Positions 8,291 to 17,365 of a stretch of DNA of 64,000 nucleotides are shown here, piece by piece (position 1 is the first letter of the stretch; every line of letters starts with the position of its first letter). The stretch comes from Gammaproteobacteria bacterium (GTDB taxonomy: Bacteria; Pseudomonadota; Gammaproteobacteria; Steroidobacterales; Foliamicaceae). The stretch covers positions 124,001 to 188,000 of the forward strand of contig VYBN01000034.1 of the NCBI GenBank assembly GCA_009844425.1. The letters are read 5' to 3'. Both the position numbers and the translations under genes were made by a program. The notes beneath the pieces are model-generated. The model had not been told where the DNA came from. It did not search any database and saw nothing but the letters and a program-made list of their open reading frames with translations.

Positions 8291-10213
8291 TCAGGATTCG
8301 AGGAGGCGGTTTACGCGGCGGACGAACTCGCCCGGGTTGTCGAGTTCCCTCCCCTGGGTCAGCACCGCCTGCTCCTGCAGCAGGCGGGTGAGGTCCTCGA
8401 ACAGTTCGGCGTCGCCTTCGCGCAGGGCCAGGCGCTTGAACAGGCCGTGGCCGGTATTGATCTCCAGGATGGGTTTGGTTTCCGGAAGTTCCTGGCCGGT
8501 GGCGCGCAATATGCGCTGCATCTGTACGCCCATTTCATGCTCACCCAGCGCCAGGCAGGACGGCGAGTCGGTAAGCCGGGACGTGGAACGCACGTCGGAG
8601 ACTTCGTCGCCCAGCACGCTCTTCATCCGCTTGAGCAAGGCATCGGCATCCTCGCTCTCGATGCTGTCCGCCGTCTCCACGGGGGCCGTGCCCGGCAACT
8701 CGTCCGCGGCCAGTGCGCCGCGGGTGATGTCGCGGAATCGCAGTCCTTCGTGTTCGCCCAGGTGCCCCACCACCCATTCGTCGATCGGGTCCGACAGCAG
8801 AAGCACTTCCAGGCCACGCTGGGTGAAGACCTCGAGCTGCGGGCTGGACCGGGCCGCCGCGGGACCAGCTGCGGCAATGTAGTAGATCTCCTTCTGATCG
8901 TCCGGCTTGCGCCCGGCGTAGTCCTCCAGGGTTTCGGTCTGCCGGTCGTCGTCCGATGACGTGGAGGCAAAGCGCAGCAGGGTCAGGATCCTGTCCCGGT
9001 TGACAGGGTCCTCGACCACGCCCTCCTTGAACACGCGGCCGAATTCGTCCCAGAACACCTGGTAGTTGTCGGCGTCGTCCCCGGCAAGCCGGTCCAGCAT
9101 GTCCAGCACCCGGCGAGCAAGCGCCTGGCGCATTGCGCGCACGTCGTCATTCTGCTGGAGGAGTTCGCGCGAAACGTTCAGCGGCAGGTCCCTGCTGTCG
9201 ACTACACCTCGGATAAACCTCAAGTACAAAGGCAGGAACTGCTCGGCGTCGTCCATGATGAAGACCCGCTGGACGTACAGTTTCACTCCCCGCGGCGACT
9301 CGCGGTTGAACAGGTCGAACGGCGCCCGCCGCGGCACGAACAGCAGGCTGGCGTATTCCCGCCGTCCCTCCACCTGGTTGTGCGCGTGACAGAGAGCATC
9401 CTCGCTGTCGCGGGCGATGTGCCGGTAGAACTCCTGGTACTCCTCGGGCTTGATGTCGCGCTTCGGGCGTGTCCAGAGCGCCTGGGCCGTATTGACGACT
9501 TCCCGGGACGGCTCCGGGGCCGCCTTGTCCTCATCCCCGTCCGCCGCCGTGCCGGGCATGGTCACGGGGAAGGCGATGTGGTCGGAGTAGCGCTGAATCA
9601 GGGAACGCAGATGGTAGGGCTCCGCGAATCCCTTCTCTTCCTCCTTGAGATAAAGTCGCACCGACGTGCCGCGCCGCTCGCGCGGGACGGCCCGCACCGT
9701 GAACTTGCCCTGGCCCTCGGACGACCAGCTCACGCCCTCCCCGGCATCCAGGCCCGCGCGCCGCGTTCGCACCTCCACGCGCGAGGCCACGATGAATGAC
9801 GAGTAAAACCCCACTCCGAACTGGCCGATGAGCCGGGCGTCCTCCTGCTCGTCCCCGGACAGCCCGGCCAGGAAGTCGCTGGTGCCGGACTTGGCGATGG
9901 TTCCCAGTTGCTGGATCACCTCGTCCTCGGACATGCCGATGCCGTTGTCGCTGACTTCGACCCAGCCCTCCTCAGCATCGAAGTCCACCGCGATCGCGAG
10001 GTCGGTATCGTCGGCCAGGAGTTCCGGGTGGGAGATGGCCTCGAAGCGCAAGCGGTCGCAGGCGTCGGAGGCGTTCGAGATCAGTTCGCGCAGGAATATC
10101 TCCTTGTGGCTGTACAAGGAGTGGATCATCAGCTTCAGGAGCTGGCGGACCTCGGCCTGAAAGCTGCGGGTGCGCGCCCTGCCGGTCTTCCTTGCAGAAG
10201 TGTCTTGCGCCAT
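8291..10213 (-). CDS. htpG: HtpG, Hsp90-family chaperone
   Basis: The 640-residue product is a full-length bacterial Hsp90. The GHKL ATPase site is intact: [25 protein letters not shown] and [11 protein letters not shown]. The middle domain contains [12 protein letters not shown], and the C-terminal dimerisation domain is present. The ATG at 10213 follows a good length fit ([11 protein letters not shown]); the in-frame extension upstream has no support. It is a cytosolic ATP-driven dimeric chaperone for client folding under stress. An L,D-transpeptidase gene lies 11 bases upstream on the same strand. Confidence 0.97.
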   Translation of the reverse strand: MAQDTSARKTGRARTRSFQAEVRQLLKLMIHSLYSHKEIFLRELISNASDACDRLRFEAISHPELLADDTDLAIAVDFDAEEGWVEVSDNGIGMSEDEVIQQLGTIAKSGTSDFLAGLSGDEQEDARLIGQFGVGFYSSFIVASRVEVRTRRAGLDAGEGVSWSSEGQGKFTVRAVPRERRGTSVRLYLKEEEKGFAEPYHLRSLIQRYSDHIAFPVTMPGTAADGDEDKAAPEPSREVVNTAQALWTRPKRDIKPEEYQEFYRHIARDSEDALCHAHNQVEGRREYASLLFVPRRAPFDLFNRESPRGVKLYVQRVFIMDDAEQFLPLYLRFIRGVVDSRDLPLNVSRELLQQNDDVRAMRQALARRVLDMLDRLAGDDADNYQVFWDEFGRVFKEGVVEDPVNRDRILTLLRFASTSSDDDRQTETLEDYAGRKPDDQKEIYYIAAAGPAAARSSPQLEVFTQRGLEVLLLSDPIDEWVVGHLGEHEGLRFRDITRGALAADELPGTAPVETADSIESEDADALLKRMKSVLGDEVSDVRSTSRLTDSPSCLALGEHEMGVQMQRILRATGQELPETKPILEINTGHGLFKRLALREGDAELFEDLTRLLQEQAVLTQGRELDNPGEFVRRVNRLLES

Positions 10214-10224
10214 CTTCGGCTGCC

Positions 10225-10728
10225 CTAGGGCTTGATCGTGATCGGTGTGCCGATGCGGGTCATCATCCATATCTCCAGCATTGCGGCGTTGCTGACGGCG
10301 ATGCAGCCGTCGGTCCAGTCACGCGTCGAGTAATAGTTGCGGTCCCGCCCGTTGGTGGGCCTGATCGGACGGCCGTGCACCATGATGAGTCCGCCGGCAG
10401 GCACCTCGGCCTGTTCGGCGCGGGTTCGGTCCGATTCGTTGGGATAGGAGATCTGCAGAGCCAGCATGTAGCTGGAATCCGGCTTGCGGGCCGAAATGTG
10501 GTAATCGCCCTCGGGGGTGCGGTAATCGCCCTCGCGCATCTTGTGGCCCCTGGGCGCCAGGCCGAGGGTAATCGGAAATGTGCGCACCGCTTCTCCATCC
10601 TTGATGAGATATAGCCGGCGCAGCGATTTATCAACCGTGATCGAATCGATCACCGGCAGCACGGCCGTCTCCGCCGCCGGCGCCGATGCGACGCCGAGGC
10701 AGATCCCCAGCACCAGACAGAACGCCAT
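10225..10728 (-). CDS. L,D-transpeptidase (YkuD domain) with signal peptide
   Basis: The 167-residue exported protein has an N-terminal signal segment (MAFCLVLGICLGVASAPA) and one YkuD domain. The catalytic region shows the histidine in IMVHGRPIRP and the cysteine in DWTDGCIAVSN. Such enzymes form 3-3 peptidoglycan cross-links or attach proteins to the wall; this short single-domain form resembles ErfK/YafK-type members. The ATG at 10728 was chosen; a GTG two codons upstream is possible. The palindrome E5 begins 13 bases upstream of the start and probably overlaps the promoter region. Confidence 0.88.
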   Translation of the reverse strand: MAFCLVLGICLGVASAPAAETAVLPVIDSITVDKSLRRLYLIKDGEAVRTFPITLGLAPRGHKMREGDYRTPEGDYHISARKPDSSYMLALQISYPNESDRTRAEQAEVPAGGLIMVHGRPIRPTNGRDRNYYSTRDWTDGCIAVSNAAMLEIWMMTRIGTPITIKP

Positions 10729-10741
10729 CCGCACCGCCGTA

Positions 10742-10847
10742 GCCCTTTCATGCCCCCTTCCTCCGGGGGCTTGTGAGCCAGGGATGGCGGAACAGAGCTC
10801 CATGGATGGATTCATGCGTCCCCCGGAGGAAGGGGGCATGAAAGGGC
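10742..10847. repeat. Variable-stem palindrome E5 (reverse orientation)
   Basis: Perfect 28-base arms at 10742-10769 and 10820-10847 enclose a 50-base loop. The loop is nearly the reverse complement of the E6 loop family (GAGCCAGGGATGGCGGAAC...TTCATGCGT) and is very close to E2. The right flank GGGCGGAATCAAAGC is shared with E8. It lies between the MltD-like gene and the L,D-transpeptidase gene, both leftward. Confidence 0.85.
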
Positions 10848-10874
10848 GGAATCAAAGCCCAATGCGTCCATGGA

Positions 10875-12944
10875 TCAGGAGGGAGTGCGGCCGTTCTTCG
10901 CCTGCAGCCTGGGGAACATCAGTTCGGCGCCGACCTCCAGGGTGTCGGGATCCAGGCCCGGGTTGTACTGGCGCAGCAGCCACATCGGTACGTCGTTGCG
11001 GCGCATGAGTTGCCAGACCGAATCCCCCCTTCGCACCCTGTACTCGCTGACCCCCACGACGTGGTAATCGGAGAAGAACGCTTGCTGCAGTTCGTGGTGG
11101 AAAGCCACGCGGCGCTGAATGAACGTATCCCGGCTGACCCTGCTGAAGTCCAGGCGCAGGCGCTTGCCGATACTCACCGGCCTGCCGAAACTCAGACCGT
11201 TCAGGTCCCGCAGGCGCTGCGTCCGTACTTCCAGCCAGTCGGCGTAGTGGCCGAGCGTTTCCGCGGCCTCCACCTGCACCCGATCGCCGTCCAGCACCGT
11301 ATAGTCGTTGGGGTCGGCCAAGCTGACCACGCCGAAGGACGGGCCCGTGGGGGCGGGCTCCACCGCCGGCGCCGAAGCCACGATACCGTTGTCGTCGTCG
11401 GCTGCCGGTTCCGGCGCCTCCGCGGCCACCGGCGGCTGAGGAATCGGAAGATGTGCCGATGTCAGGCGAAGTTCCTGGCCCACGTATATCCGGTTCCTGT
11501 TTCCTATGTCGTTCAACGCGAGCAGCTCGTCCTCGGACAGGCCGGCGCGGCGGGCGATCCTGCCGACCGTGTCGCCGCGGCGCACGCGGTAGGTTTCGGC
11601 GCCGTCGGGTATCGGTTCGCGCGCGGCCAGCCCGGGGATCTCCAGCGTCTGGCCGGCGCGGATACGGTGCATGTTTCGCAGGTTGTTGGCTTGCATGAGC
11701 CTGGTCACGCTGGTGCCGTAGCGTTGCGCGATCAGCGACAGCGTGTCGCCGGGTTGAATGACGTAGTTGCGATCGCGGATCTGGCTGGCGAAGCGCTGAT
11801 CGCTCGAGATCGCCGCGACGCGGTCCCGGGCGTCCGCCATCGGGGGCACCCGCAGCGCGTAGTTCCTGGGAACGTACTTGGAATCGCTCAGGATCGGCTG
11901 GCGCATGCCTGGGTTCAGGCTCGCCAGCATGGAGGAATCCACGGACAGGGCGCCGGCCAGCGTACTCAGGCGCATGTAGTCCGGCACCTGCACCATCACG
12001 TAGTCGATCGGCGGATCCAGGGGTACCGGTCCGAACAGGCGTTCTGCTTCCTCCTCCACCTCGATCGCGGCAATGAGTTCGACGTAGAAGTTGCGTCCGG
12101 CGAATTTGAACGTCCGCCCCTTGTAGCGGCGGACCACGGTCTCGATGTCTTTGGTCCCCAGTTGCCTGGCGGCCCGCAGCATCGCGCCCACTCCCTGGTT
12201 GTAGGCGGTGATCGCCAGCGGCCAACTGTCGAGCAGGCTGTGGTTGTAGGTCAGCAGTTGCGCGGCGGCGACGGTCGCCCGCCAGGGATCCAGCCTTTCG
12301 TCCATGACGTTGTCGATGCGCATGAAGCGCCGACCGGTGGAGCGGGTGAATTGCCACATGCCCAGGGCGGCCGCCGACGAGCGCGCGTGCGGCTGAAACG
12401 AGGACTCCACGTGCGGCAGCGCGGCCACCCCCGCGGGCACGCCGTGGTCCTCGAGCGTCCTGAGAATGTGGTCGCGCCACCGTCCCGATCGCACCAGGCC
12501 GTCCCGGAACTTCTCGGCCACTCCCTGCTGCACGCGCAGGCGTCCAGCCGCGGCCCTGAGTGTTTCGCGCGACGGGTCGGCCCCCCAGGCGTCAAGAACC
12601 CGCTGTTCCTTTTCGCTGAGTTTTCCGGGCCGCCGGTCCGCCAGTCGCAAAAGCACGTTGCGGTAGTCGCGCACGGCCGCCCGTATCGCGCTGCGCCGCG
12701 CGCGCGGCGAAAGGTCCTTTAGGGATACTTCGCCGTAAACAACGCCTACGTACAGGCTGTCGTGCACCAGGCCCGTATCGCGGCCCGTGGCCCCGAACAC
12801 CCGCTTCCAGAAGTCGATTTCGGTTCGCAGCCCCTCGGGGGCCGGCAGGTCCCCGGCGGCGAATGCGGCTGCGGGGTTCAGCGCGAGAGCCAGCATCAAG
12901 GCAAGCGCCGGCAGCACGGCGGGTGTTCTCGCGGGCGCCCTCAT
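10875..12944 (-). CDS. mltD: MltD-like membrane-bound lytic transglycosylase with three LysM domains
   Basis: The 689-residue exported enzyme cleaves glycan strands of peptidoglycan. After a signal segment (ending AAAFAAG) comes a goose-type SLT domain with the catalytic glutamate in PHVESSFQP. GMWQFTRSTGRRF and ITAYNQGVG follow. Three LysM modules are visible: YVIQPGDTLSLIAQRYG, YRVRRGDTVGRIARRAG and, near the C-terminus, YRVRRGDSVWQLMRRND. A linker of about 120 residues separates the second and third modules. No lipobox cysteine is evident, so the anchor differs from E. coli MltD. The symbol is by family resemblance. Confidence 0.87.
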   Translation of the reverse strand: MRAPARTPAVLPALALMLALALNPAAAFAAGDLPAPEGLRTEIDFWKRVFGATGRDTGLVHDSLYVGVVYGEVSLKDLSPRARRSAIRAAVRDYRNVLLRLADRRPGKLSEKEQRVLDAWGADPSRETLRAAAGRLRVQQGVAEKFRDGLVRSGRWRDHILRTLEDHGVPAGVAALPHVESSFQPHARSSAAALGMWQFTRSTGRRFMRIDNVMDERLDPWRATVAAAQLLTYNHSLLDSWPLAITAYNQGVGAMLRAARQLGTKDIETVVRRYKGRTFKFAGRNFYVELIAAIEVEEEAERLFGPVPLDPPIDYVMVQVPDYMRLSTLAGALSVDSSMLASLNPGMRQPILSDSKYVPRNYALRVPPMADARDRVAAISSDQRFASQIRDRNYVIQPGDTLSLIAQRYGTSVTRLMQANNLRNMHRIRAGQTLEIPGLAAREPIPDGAETYRVRRGDTVGRIARRAGLSEDELLALNDIGNRNRIYVGQELRLTSAHLPIPQPPVAAEAPEPAADDDNGIVASAPAVEPAPTGPSFGVVSLADPNDYTVLDGDRVQVEAAETLGHYADWLEVRTQRLRDLNGLSFGRPVSIGKRLRLDFSRVSRDTFIQRRVAFHHELQQAFFSDYHVVGVSEYRVRRGDSVWQLMRRNDVPMWLLRQYNPGLDPDTLEVGAELMFPRLQAKNGRTPS

Positions 12945-13083
12945 ATTCGGGCAGACTTTCTACACTAAAGCCGCGTATTTCGCAATCCGCCGGCCCGGTT
13001 TCTGTCGGGCGCCGTAGTCGATTGGTCCCTGCAACACCTATACTTCACGCACTGAACAACAGGCCGTATCGGGAAGCCTTCCG

Positions 13084-15129
13084 GTGAACGAAGAATATCT
13101 TCCGCACGATGCGTTTTTCGGCCTTGTCGAAGGCGCCGTCGAGAGAATCATAAAGACGGACGATCTTGAGGATTTTCTCGGTTGGTTCAGCAGCTGGGTG
13201 TATCAACAATTTTTGCTGGCGGGCGCACCGCTGGCTGATGGCGAGGGGAAGGTTTTCGCGGCGCAACTCGGTCGTGCTATCTGGGGAGCGACACCCGCGC
13301 CGCATAACGGCTTCAAACCAAAACCGCTGCCGAAGCCGGGCCGCAACGAACCGTGCTTCTGCGGTTCGGGAGCGAAGTACAAACGCTGCTGCGGCCGCTT
13401 GCCCAAGCTGCCCGTCCTGCATCCGGTCGAACTTTGGCCCACCGTGCTCGATTTGCTCCCGGTGCGGAGCTGCAGGCAAGTCGTCGCTTCCGGACGCGTG
13501 CCCATAGAGAGTCTGATCGCCGCAGCCGAGGAATCCCGGGCCACGGGCCAGTCCTCAAAGGGTATTGGTCTGCTCGAGCCGCTGTTTGCCGCGAAGATCG
13601 CCGGCACGGAGCAAAGTCATGAGCAGGCTCTGTCGCTGCTTTGTGATCTGTACGACGATGCGGGCTGGACGCGCAAAAAGAGCAGGCTGCTCAAGCGGAT
13701 TGCCGCGGAAGCGCCCCGCTCCCCTTTGCGCTCGGGAGCCTTTCAACGCATGGCTGTGATCCGGTTGGACCGCGGTGACGGTCCGGGCGCCTGGGACAAC
13801 TTCCGCCGGGCGCAGCGTGACGCGCCCGGCGATCCGGCGGTTGGTTTTCTCGAAGTACACCTCCTGCTTGGCGAAAACCGACCGGAGGAGGCGCGCGAAC
13901 GGGCGCGTTTCTGGCGTAGGCGAATGATTAAGCGGAGCGCTGCGGAATTTGAAGGCGCGATCGGCTTCCTGACAGCTGTTGGCGAGGACCCCTACGGAGC
14001 CATGGCGGAGACGCTCATTGATGCAGCCGACGGTGCGGGCCGGCGGTTGCTCGAAGCGTTGCGCGGACTCGACGGACGCCCGCTTCCGCGCTACCAGGTC
14101 GTCGACGCGTCAGACCTTGATCCGGGCGCCGACGCCGAAGCAGAACTTGTAAGGCAATTGCGCGGTATGGGGATTTCGAGGAAGGATATCGGCGCGATGG
14201 CGCCCGAACTAATGGAGCAGGCGCAGGATCTCGAACCGGCTGGAGCTCTGGACGACGAGATGCCGGGCCCTCACTACAGGCTCACTCGGCCGGAGCCTTT
14301 GCGGGCTCTGGAGTCGGACTGGCATGCCATCTATCCGCCGGGCAAGCCATTCTCCATAAACGATGTGCCGCGCGAGGCTGCGTATCCGTGGGATACCGAT
14401 CTTGAGGATGTTTGGACGGGCTTCCTGGATCGTCATCCGGAAGCGTTCGACAGCGTCGATGTGCTCGACGATCTGGCCACGGCTGTGGAGCTTCATCCAA
14501 TGAGCGATTCAAGGTTCTTGCGCGAAACGTTGCAGGCCCCTTTGCTCGATCGCGGCGTGAGAATACTGCGGCAGGCGATCGCCGAAACAGAACCCGGGGA
14601 CGGCCTTAGCTTGCCGTGGATGGATGCCCGGAACCGGCCCGGACTGCGATGCGTCGCCCGCGCCCATCACCTGGCGATTGCGCGAGACGACTTCGAATGG
14701 GCGCGGTCATGCGGAGAGCTGCTGCTGGCGCTCAATCCCAACGACAACCACGGCGTGCGAACCTCGCTGATGAACCTCTACCTGAGAGCGGGCAAAGACG
14801 ATGCGGCCATCGCGCTGGCCTCCCGATACGAGGACGACATGTTCGCCGAGGTCCGCTACGGTCTGGTCCTCGTGCTTGTTCGATCGGGCCAAATAAGCGC
14901 GGCGTCCGCAGCCGCCCGGCAAGCGGTGGAAGATTTGCCGGAAGTGCGCCGCTACCTGATGCGCGAGCGGGCGCGGCAGCCTCGCATCGACCCGCACGGC
15001 TTTGCGCTGGGAAGCAAGCAGCAGGCATGGCTCTATCGGGATGAAATGCGCGACGTCTGGCTGAAAGAACCCGAAGCGATGGCGCTGATAAGGCGAACCC
15101 TACCTTCGAGCGCCGCTCGCAGCCGCTGA
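13084..15129 (+). CDS. Large SEC-C motif protein with repeat-rich C-terminal region
   Basis: The 681-residue protein starts at GTG. A zinc-binding SEC-C motif (PCFCGSGAKYKRCCG) sits near residues 92-107 rather than at the C-terminus as in SecA. The rest is alpha-helical and repeat-like (for example RAQRDAPGDPAVGFLEVHLL and NLYLRAGKDDAAIALASRYE), resembling TPR-type solenoids. Function is unknown. SEC-C proteins are often adaptors for ribosomes or SecB-like clients. It marks the left edge of the accessory region. Its start codon is uncertain; no ATG lies nearby. Confidence 0.72.
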   Translation: MNEEYLPHDAFFGLVEGAVERIIKTDDLEDFLGWFSSWVYQQFLLAGAPLADGEGKVFAAQLGRAIWGATPAPHNGFKPKPLPKPGRNEPCFCGSGAKYKRCCGRLPKLPVLHPVELWPTVLDLLPVRSCRQVVASGRVPIESLIAAAEESRATGQSSKGIGLLEPLFAAKIAGTEQSHEQALSLLCDLYDDAGWTRKKSRLLKRIAAEAPRSPLRSGAFQRMAVIRLDRGDGPGAWDNFRRAQRDAPGDPAVGFLEVHLLLGENRPEEARERARFWRRRMIKRSAAEFEGAIGFLTAVGEDPYGAMAETLIDAADGAGRRLLEALRGLDGRPLPRYQVVDASDLDPGADAEAELVRQLRGMGISRKDIGAMAPELMEQAQDLEPAGALDDEMPGPHYRLTRPEPLRALESDWHAIYPPGKPFSINDVPREAAYPWDTDLEDVWTGFLDRHPEAFDSVDVLDDLATAVELHPMSDSRFLRETLQAPLLDRGVRILRQAIAETEPGDGLSLPWMDARNRPGLRCVARAHHLAIARDDFEWARSCGELLLALNPNDNHGVRTSLMNLYLRAGKDDAAIALASRYEDDMFAEVRYGLVLVLVRSGQISAASAAARQAVEDLPEVRRYLMRERARQPRIDPHGFALGSKQQAWLYRDEMRDVWLKEPEAMALIRRTLPSSAARSR

Positions 15130-15347
15130 ACGCACCCAACGCCGGGGGCAGGAGCGAGACTTCGGCTGGCGCAAACTCGCCGTGCTGACCCGCCCCGCCC
15201 TCAGCGCAATGAACCAGCACCGCGATTTCTTTGTCGCCGCGGAAGGCACCTTCCGCATGCTCATGTTAGCGAGCAACCTGACGCAACCCTCCCTACAATT
15301 CAATCACGCCGACACCACCTTAAACCCAACCGTCCCCGGCCGGGGCC

Positions 15348-15773
15348 TCAGGATTCTCCCGGTGCCAGCATCCGGTAGCCGATGCCCCAAACGCGAAGGA
15401 GATTGCGGCAACCCTCATCAAAGTCGTTCTCGAAATCGATCATTTGCATCTGTGACAATGTCCAAGAAAGCTCATCGTGGTCACAGGCGCGGTGGATTAT
15501 GGGTGCGATTCTTTCGTTGAAGCGGTCTTGGCCAAGAGAAAACAGGAGTTCCCGCTTCACCCACTTAGATGCCACGGCATCGGGAGAGAGGACCAGTACA
15601 AGCCAATCACAGCGCCGGAGCGCGGCGCCGATCTCGTCGTGCCACTGCTGAGCGCCCCGAATGTCGGTTTCGCTGTACCAGACAGGAATCCCATGGATAC
15701 GGAGTGCGTCAGCGAGCTTGATTACGAACGCGCGGTCAACACTGGAGTGAGAGAGGAAGACCTCGTTCGGCAC
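15348..15773 (-). CDS. TIR-domain protein (second of a tandem pair)
   Basis: The 141-residue protein is essentially one TIR domain. It begins EVFLSHSSVDRAFVIKLADAL, with strand A and the BB-loop region following (IPVWYSETDI). The glutamate expected to be catalytic in NAD-cleaving TIRs lies in QQWHDEIGAAL. WLVLVLSPDAVASKWVKREL matches the next conserved block. No sensor or membrane domain is attached. The gene follows another TIR gene by 24 bases on the same strand, so they are probably one operon. NAD depletion in anti-phage defence is plausible but inferred. Confidence 0.82.
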   Translation of the reverse strand: MPNEVFLSHSSVDRAFVIKLADALRIHGIPVWYSETDIRGAQQWHDEIGAALRRCDWLVLVLSPDAVASKWVKRELLFSLGQDRFNERIAPIIHRACDHDELSWTLSQMQMIDFENDFDEGCRNLLRVWGIGYRMLAPGES

Positions 15774-15797
15774 GGGCAGGGGGCAGAGCTGCTTGGC

Positions 15798-16208
15798 TCA
15801 GGCAGCAGCAAGGATCGCGTCCGCGATCGGTTTTACTCTTGGAACCTCGGTTTCTGAGTATTCCAGGCCCACCCAGTTCATACGCTGGAGAATCCATGGA
15901 ATTTTGTTCGCAGGGAAGGAATCAGGGTTGCCTACCACGACGGGAATGAGGCGGTTACTGTAATTCTTGGAGCCAAGCGCGTACTCGATTTCGCGCTTCA
16001 CGTAGGGGGAGCTTACGGCAGCTGGAGTAAGGAGCACGACCATGGCATCGGATTCTTCCAGGGCACGCGCCGTTTCGCCTGCCCAATTGTCACCAGGCAG
16101 CAGGTTGCGGTCGGAATCCCAAACCTGCAGCCCGCTCTCTTCAAGCGCCTCGGAAATCCGAGCCGCAAGTGGAGCGTCCGTGTGAGAGTGGCTTAGGAAG
16201 ACCTTCAT
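15798..16208 (-). CDS. TIR-domain protein (first of a tandem pair)
   Basis: The 136-residue protein starts MKVFLSHSHTDAPLAARISEA and is a single TIR domain. The putative catalytic glutamate is in DNWAGETARALEES, and VVLLTPAAVSSPYVKREIEY is the following conserved block. The ATG at 16208 gives the canonical TIR start; longer upstream reading is unlikely. Stand-alone TIR proteins can be NADases, signal-molecule producers or effectors. Two adjacent divergent copies suggest a producer/effector or heteromeric arrangement, which is inference. Confidence 0.82.
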   Translation of the reverse strand: MKVFLSHSHTDAPLAARISEALEESGLQVWDSDRNLLPGDNWAGETARALEESDAMVVLLTPAAVSSPYVKREIEYALGSKNYSNRLIPVVVGNPDSFPANKIPWILQRMNWVGLEYSETEVPRVKPIADAILAAA

Positions 16209-16307
16209 CGGATTCTGTCGCGTCACGACTCCAAACTGCCAAGAACCGCTTTGAGTATAGCAGCGGTCCCTGCCCAGAGTTCCGCGCCTATTCATCGGCG
16301 TCAGCGA

Positions 16308-16727
16308 TCATTGCTGATTCGATTCCGAAGCGTTTTCCAATAGTTCTTCGGCGCTGCCGCGGAAGTCGAAGTCGGGGATAATCGCCTGGGGCTTGAATAC
16401 GATCCGATGGTGATACGCGCTAACGTCCGCAGTTTCCAGTTGCTCCGCGAAATACGTCACGTTATCGGACAGCCCCAGAAAATGCTTGTTGTAGGCATCC
16501 TCGCCTGTCTTGCAGGTAACTTCGAGTTGCTTCTGCTGATCCTCTATGGCGCATCGGCCTTCGATCGTCAGCATATACGTATCGGTAATGCCGTTGTAGA
16601 ACACGATGCGTCGATCGATTTCGAAATTCTCTGCCGCTCGCGACAAATTGCGGGAAGCCACCCGTGCATCGTCGCAACCGGCAAGAATCAATGGAAGCAG
16701 CGCAATGGCGATCATTGAAGATTTCAT
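16308..16727 (-). CDS. Small predicted lipoprotein
   Basis: The 139-residue product has a signal peptide with a clear lipobox (LILAGC, cysteine near residue 18), so it is likely lipidated. The mature part contains two further cysteines (GRCAIED and VTCKTG) that could form a disulfide within a beta-rich fold. I do not recognise a family with certainty; small beta-sandwich lipoproteins with this layout occur on phage-derived DNA. It is divergent from the toxin-antitoxin remnant, with which it shares the upstream space. Confidence 0.66.
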   Translation of the reverse strand: MKSSMIAIALLPLILAGCDDARVASRNLSRAAENFEIDRRIVFYNGITDTYMLTIEGRCAIEDQQKQLEVTCKTGEDAYNKHFLGLSDNVTYFAEQLETADVSAYHHRIVFKPQAIIPDFDFRGSAEELLENASESNQQ

Positions 16728-16785
16728 GTGGGGAAACTCCTTGTAAGAGAGAGGTCAATGCAGGCAGCGGGGCGGGCGATGTGCC

Positions 16786-16995
16786 GTGATCCCAAGGACG
16801 CGCACATGGTTGCAAGACTGCACCGTGTGTTCTCTCCCCCGGCGAAAGGCAAGATTATCATGCCACGCCAGGTTATCTTTTATGATAACTTTAAGCTGTC
16901 TTTCGAAATCCTGTTGCCGGAAGACCAACAAGCTCCCGAGGCGACTGCTCGCGATGGCTCAAAAGCGCATGAAAAAGGTTCGAACTTATGAATAG
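16786..16995 (+). pseudogene. Remnant of a HigB/RelE-like toxin
   Basis: Only the last part of this frame looks like a Gp49/HigB-type toxin: KTNKLPRRLLAMAQKRMKKV matches the usual C-terminal pattern KTqKTPrrEielAxrRmkev. The N-terminal body of the toxin (normally about 100 residues) is missing; the preceding codons show no family resemblance, and the neighbouring frame carries the more plausible-looking sequence just before it. Its stop lies inside the first codons of the antitoxin gene (overlap 16988-16995), which is the usual toxin-antitoxin coupling. This supports a decayed toxin gene. Confidence 0.5.
16872..16889. promoter_or_regulatory. Inverted repeat, possible operator of the HigA-like antitoxin
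   Basis: GTTATC, a six-base spacer, then GATAAC form a perfect inverted repeat about 100 bases upstream of the XRE antitoxin start, inside the toxin remnant. XRE antitoxins autoregulate by binding such sites. Evidence is limited to symmetry and position. Confidence 0.35.
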
Positions 16996-17317
16996 ACGAC
17001 CGACGATGGAGAGATTCCGAGAGAAAACGCTGGAAAACCCCGAAGTTCAAGCCGCTTATGACGCCATGGCGCCTACTTTTGAGGTGAAGCGCCGGATGAT
17101 AGCGTTGCGAAAGAAGGCGGGACTCACCCAGGAACAGATGGCGGACAAGCTTGGCACAAAAAAAAGCAACATCTCGCGCCTGGAAAGCTTGGGCCACTCC
17201 GGGTCTCCGCGGCTTTCCACTATCGAGGAATACGCTAGAGTTCTTGGCTACACCACAAGAATTGCATTCGAGCCCAACACGATTGCGGGTGTACCCGACG
17301 CACGCAGGACCGGGTAG
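16988..17317 (+). CDS. XRE-family antitoxin, HigA-like
   Basis: The 109-residue DNA-binding protein has an N-terminal stretch typical of the HigA-type antitoxins paired with Gp49-like toxins (MERFREKTLENPEVQAAYDA). It continues with a Cro/CI helix-turn-helix (KKAGLTQEQMADKLGTKKSN, then ISRLES) and a short tail (YARVLGYTTRIAFEP). The gene looks intact although the upstream toxin is not, making it an orphan antitoxin. It may still repress its own promoter or neutralise related toxins. Confidence 0.82.
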   Translation: MNRRPTMERFREKTLENPEVQAAYDAMAPTFEVKRRMIALRKKAGLTQEQMADKLGTKKSNISRLESLGHSGSPRLSTIEEYARVLGYTTRIAFEPNTIAGVPDARRTG

Positions 17318-17365
17318 CTGAACCGAGAGCTTGCACCTCCTCCGATTCCCTTATCATCGCCTGCT

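Noticed and set aside
15182-15520. 112-codon frame after the SEC-C gene
   Set aside because: Composition is not protein-like, it has no domain and it overlaps the TIR gene antisense.
16728-16991. 87-codon frame before the HigA-like gene
   Set aside because: No resemblance to a toxin over its length; the recognisable toxin end lies in another frame, so this was treated as part of the remnant region.
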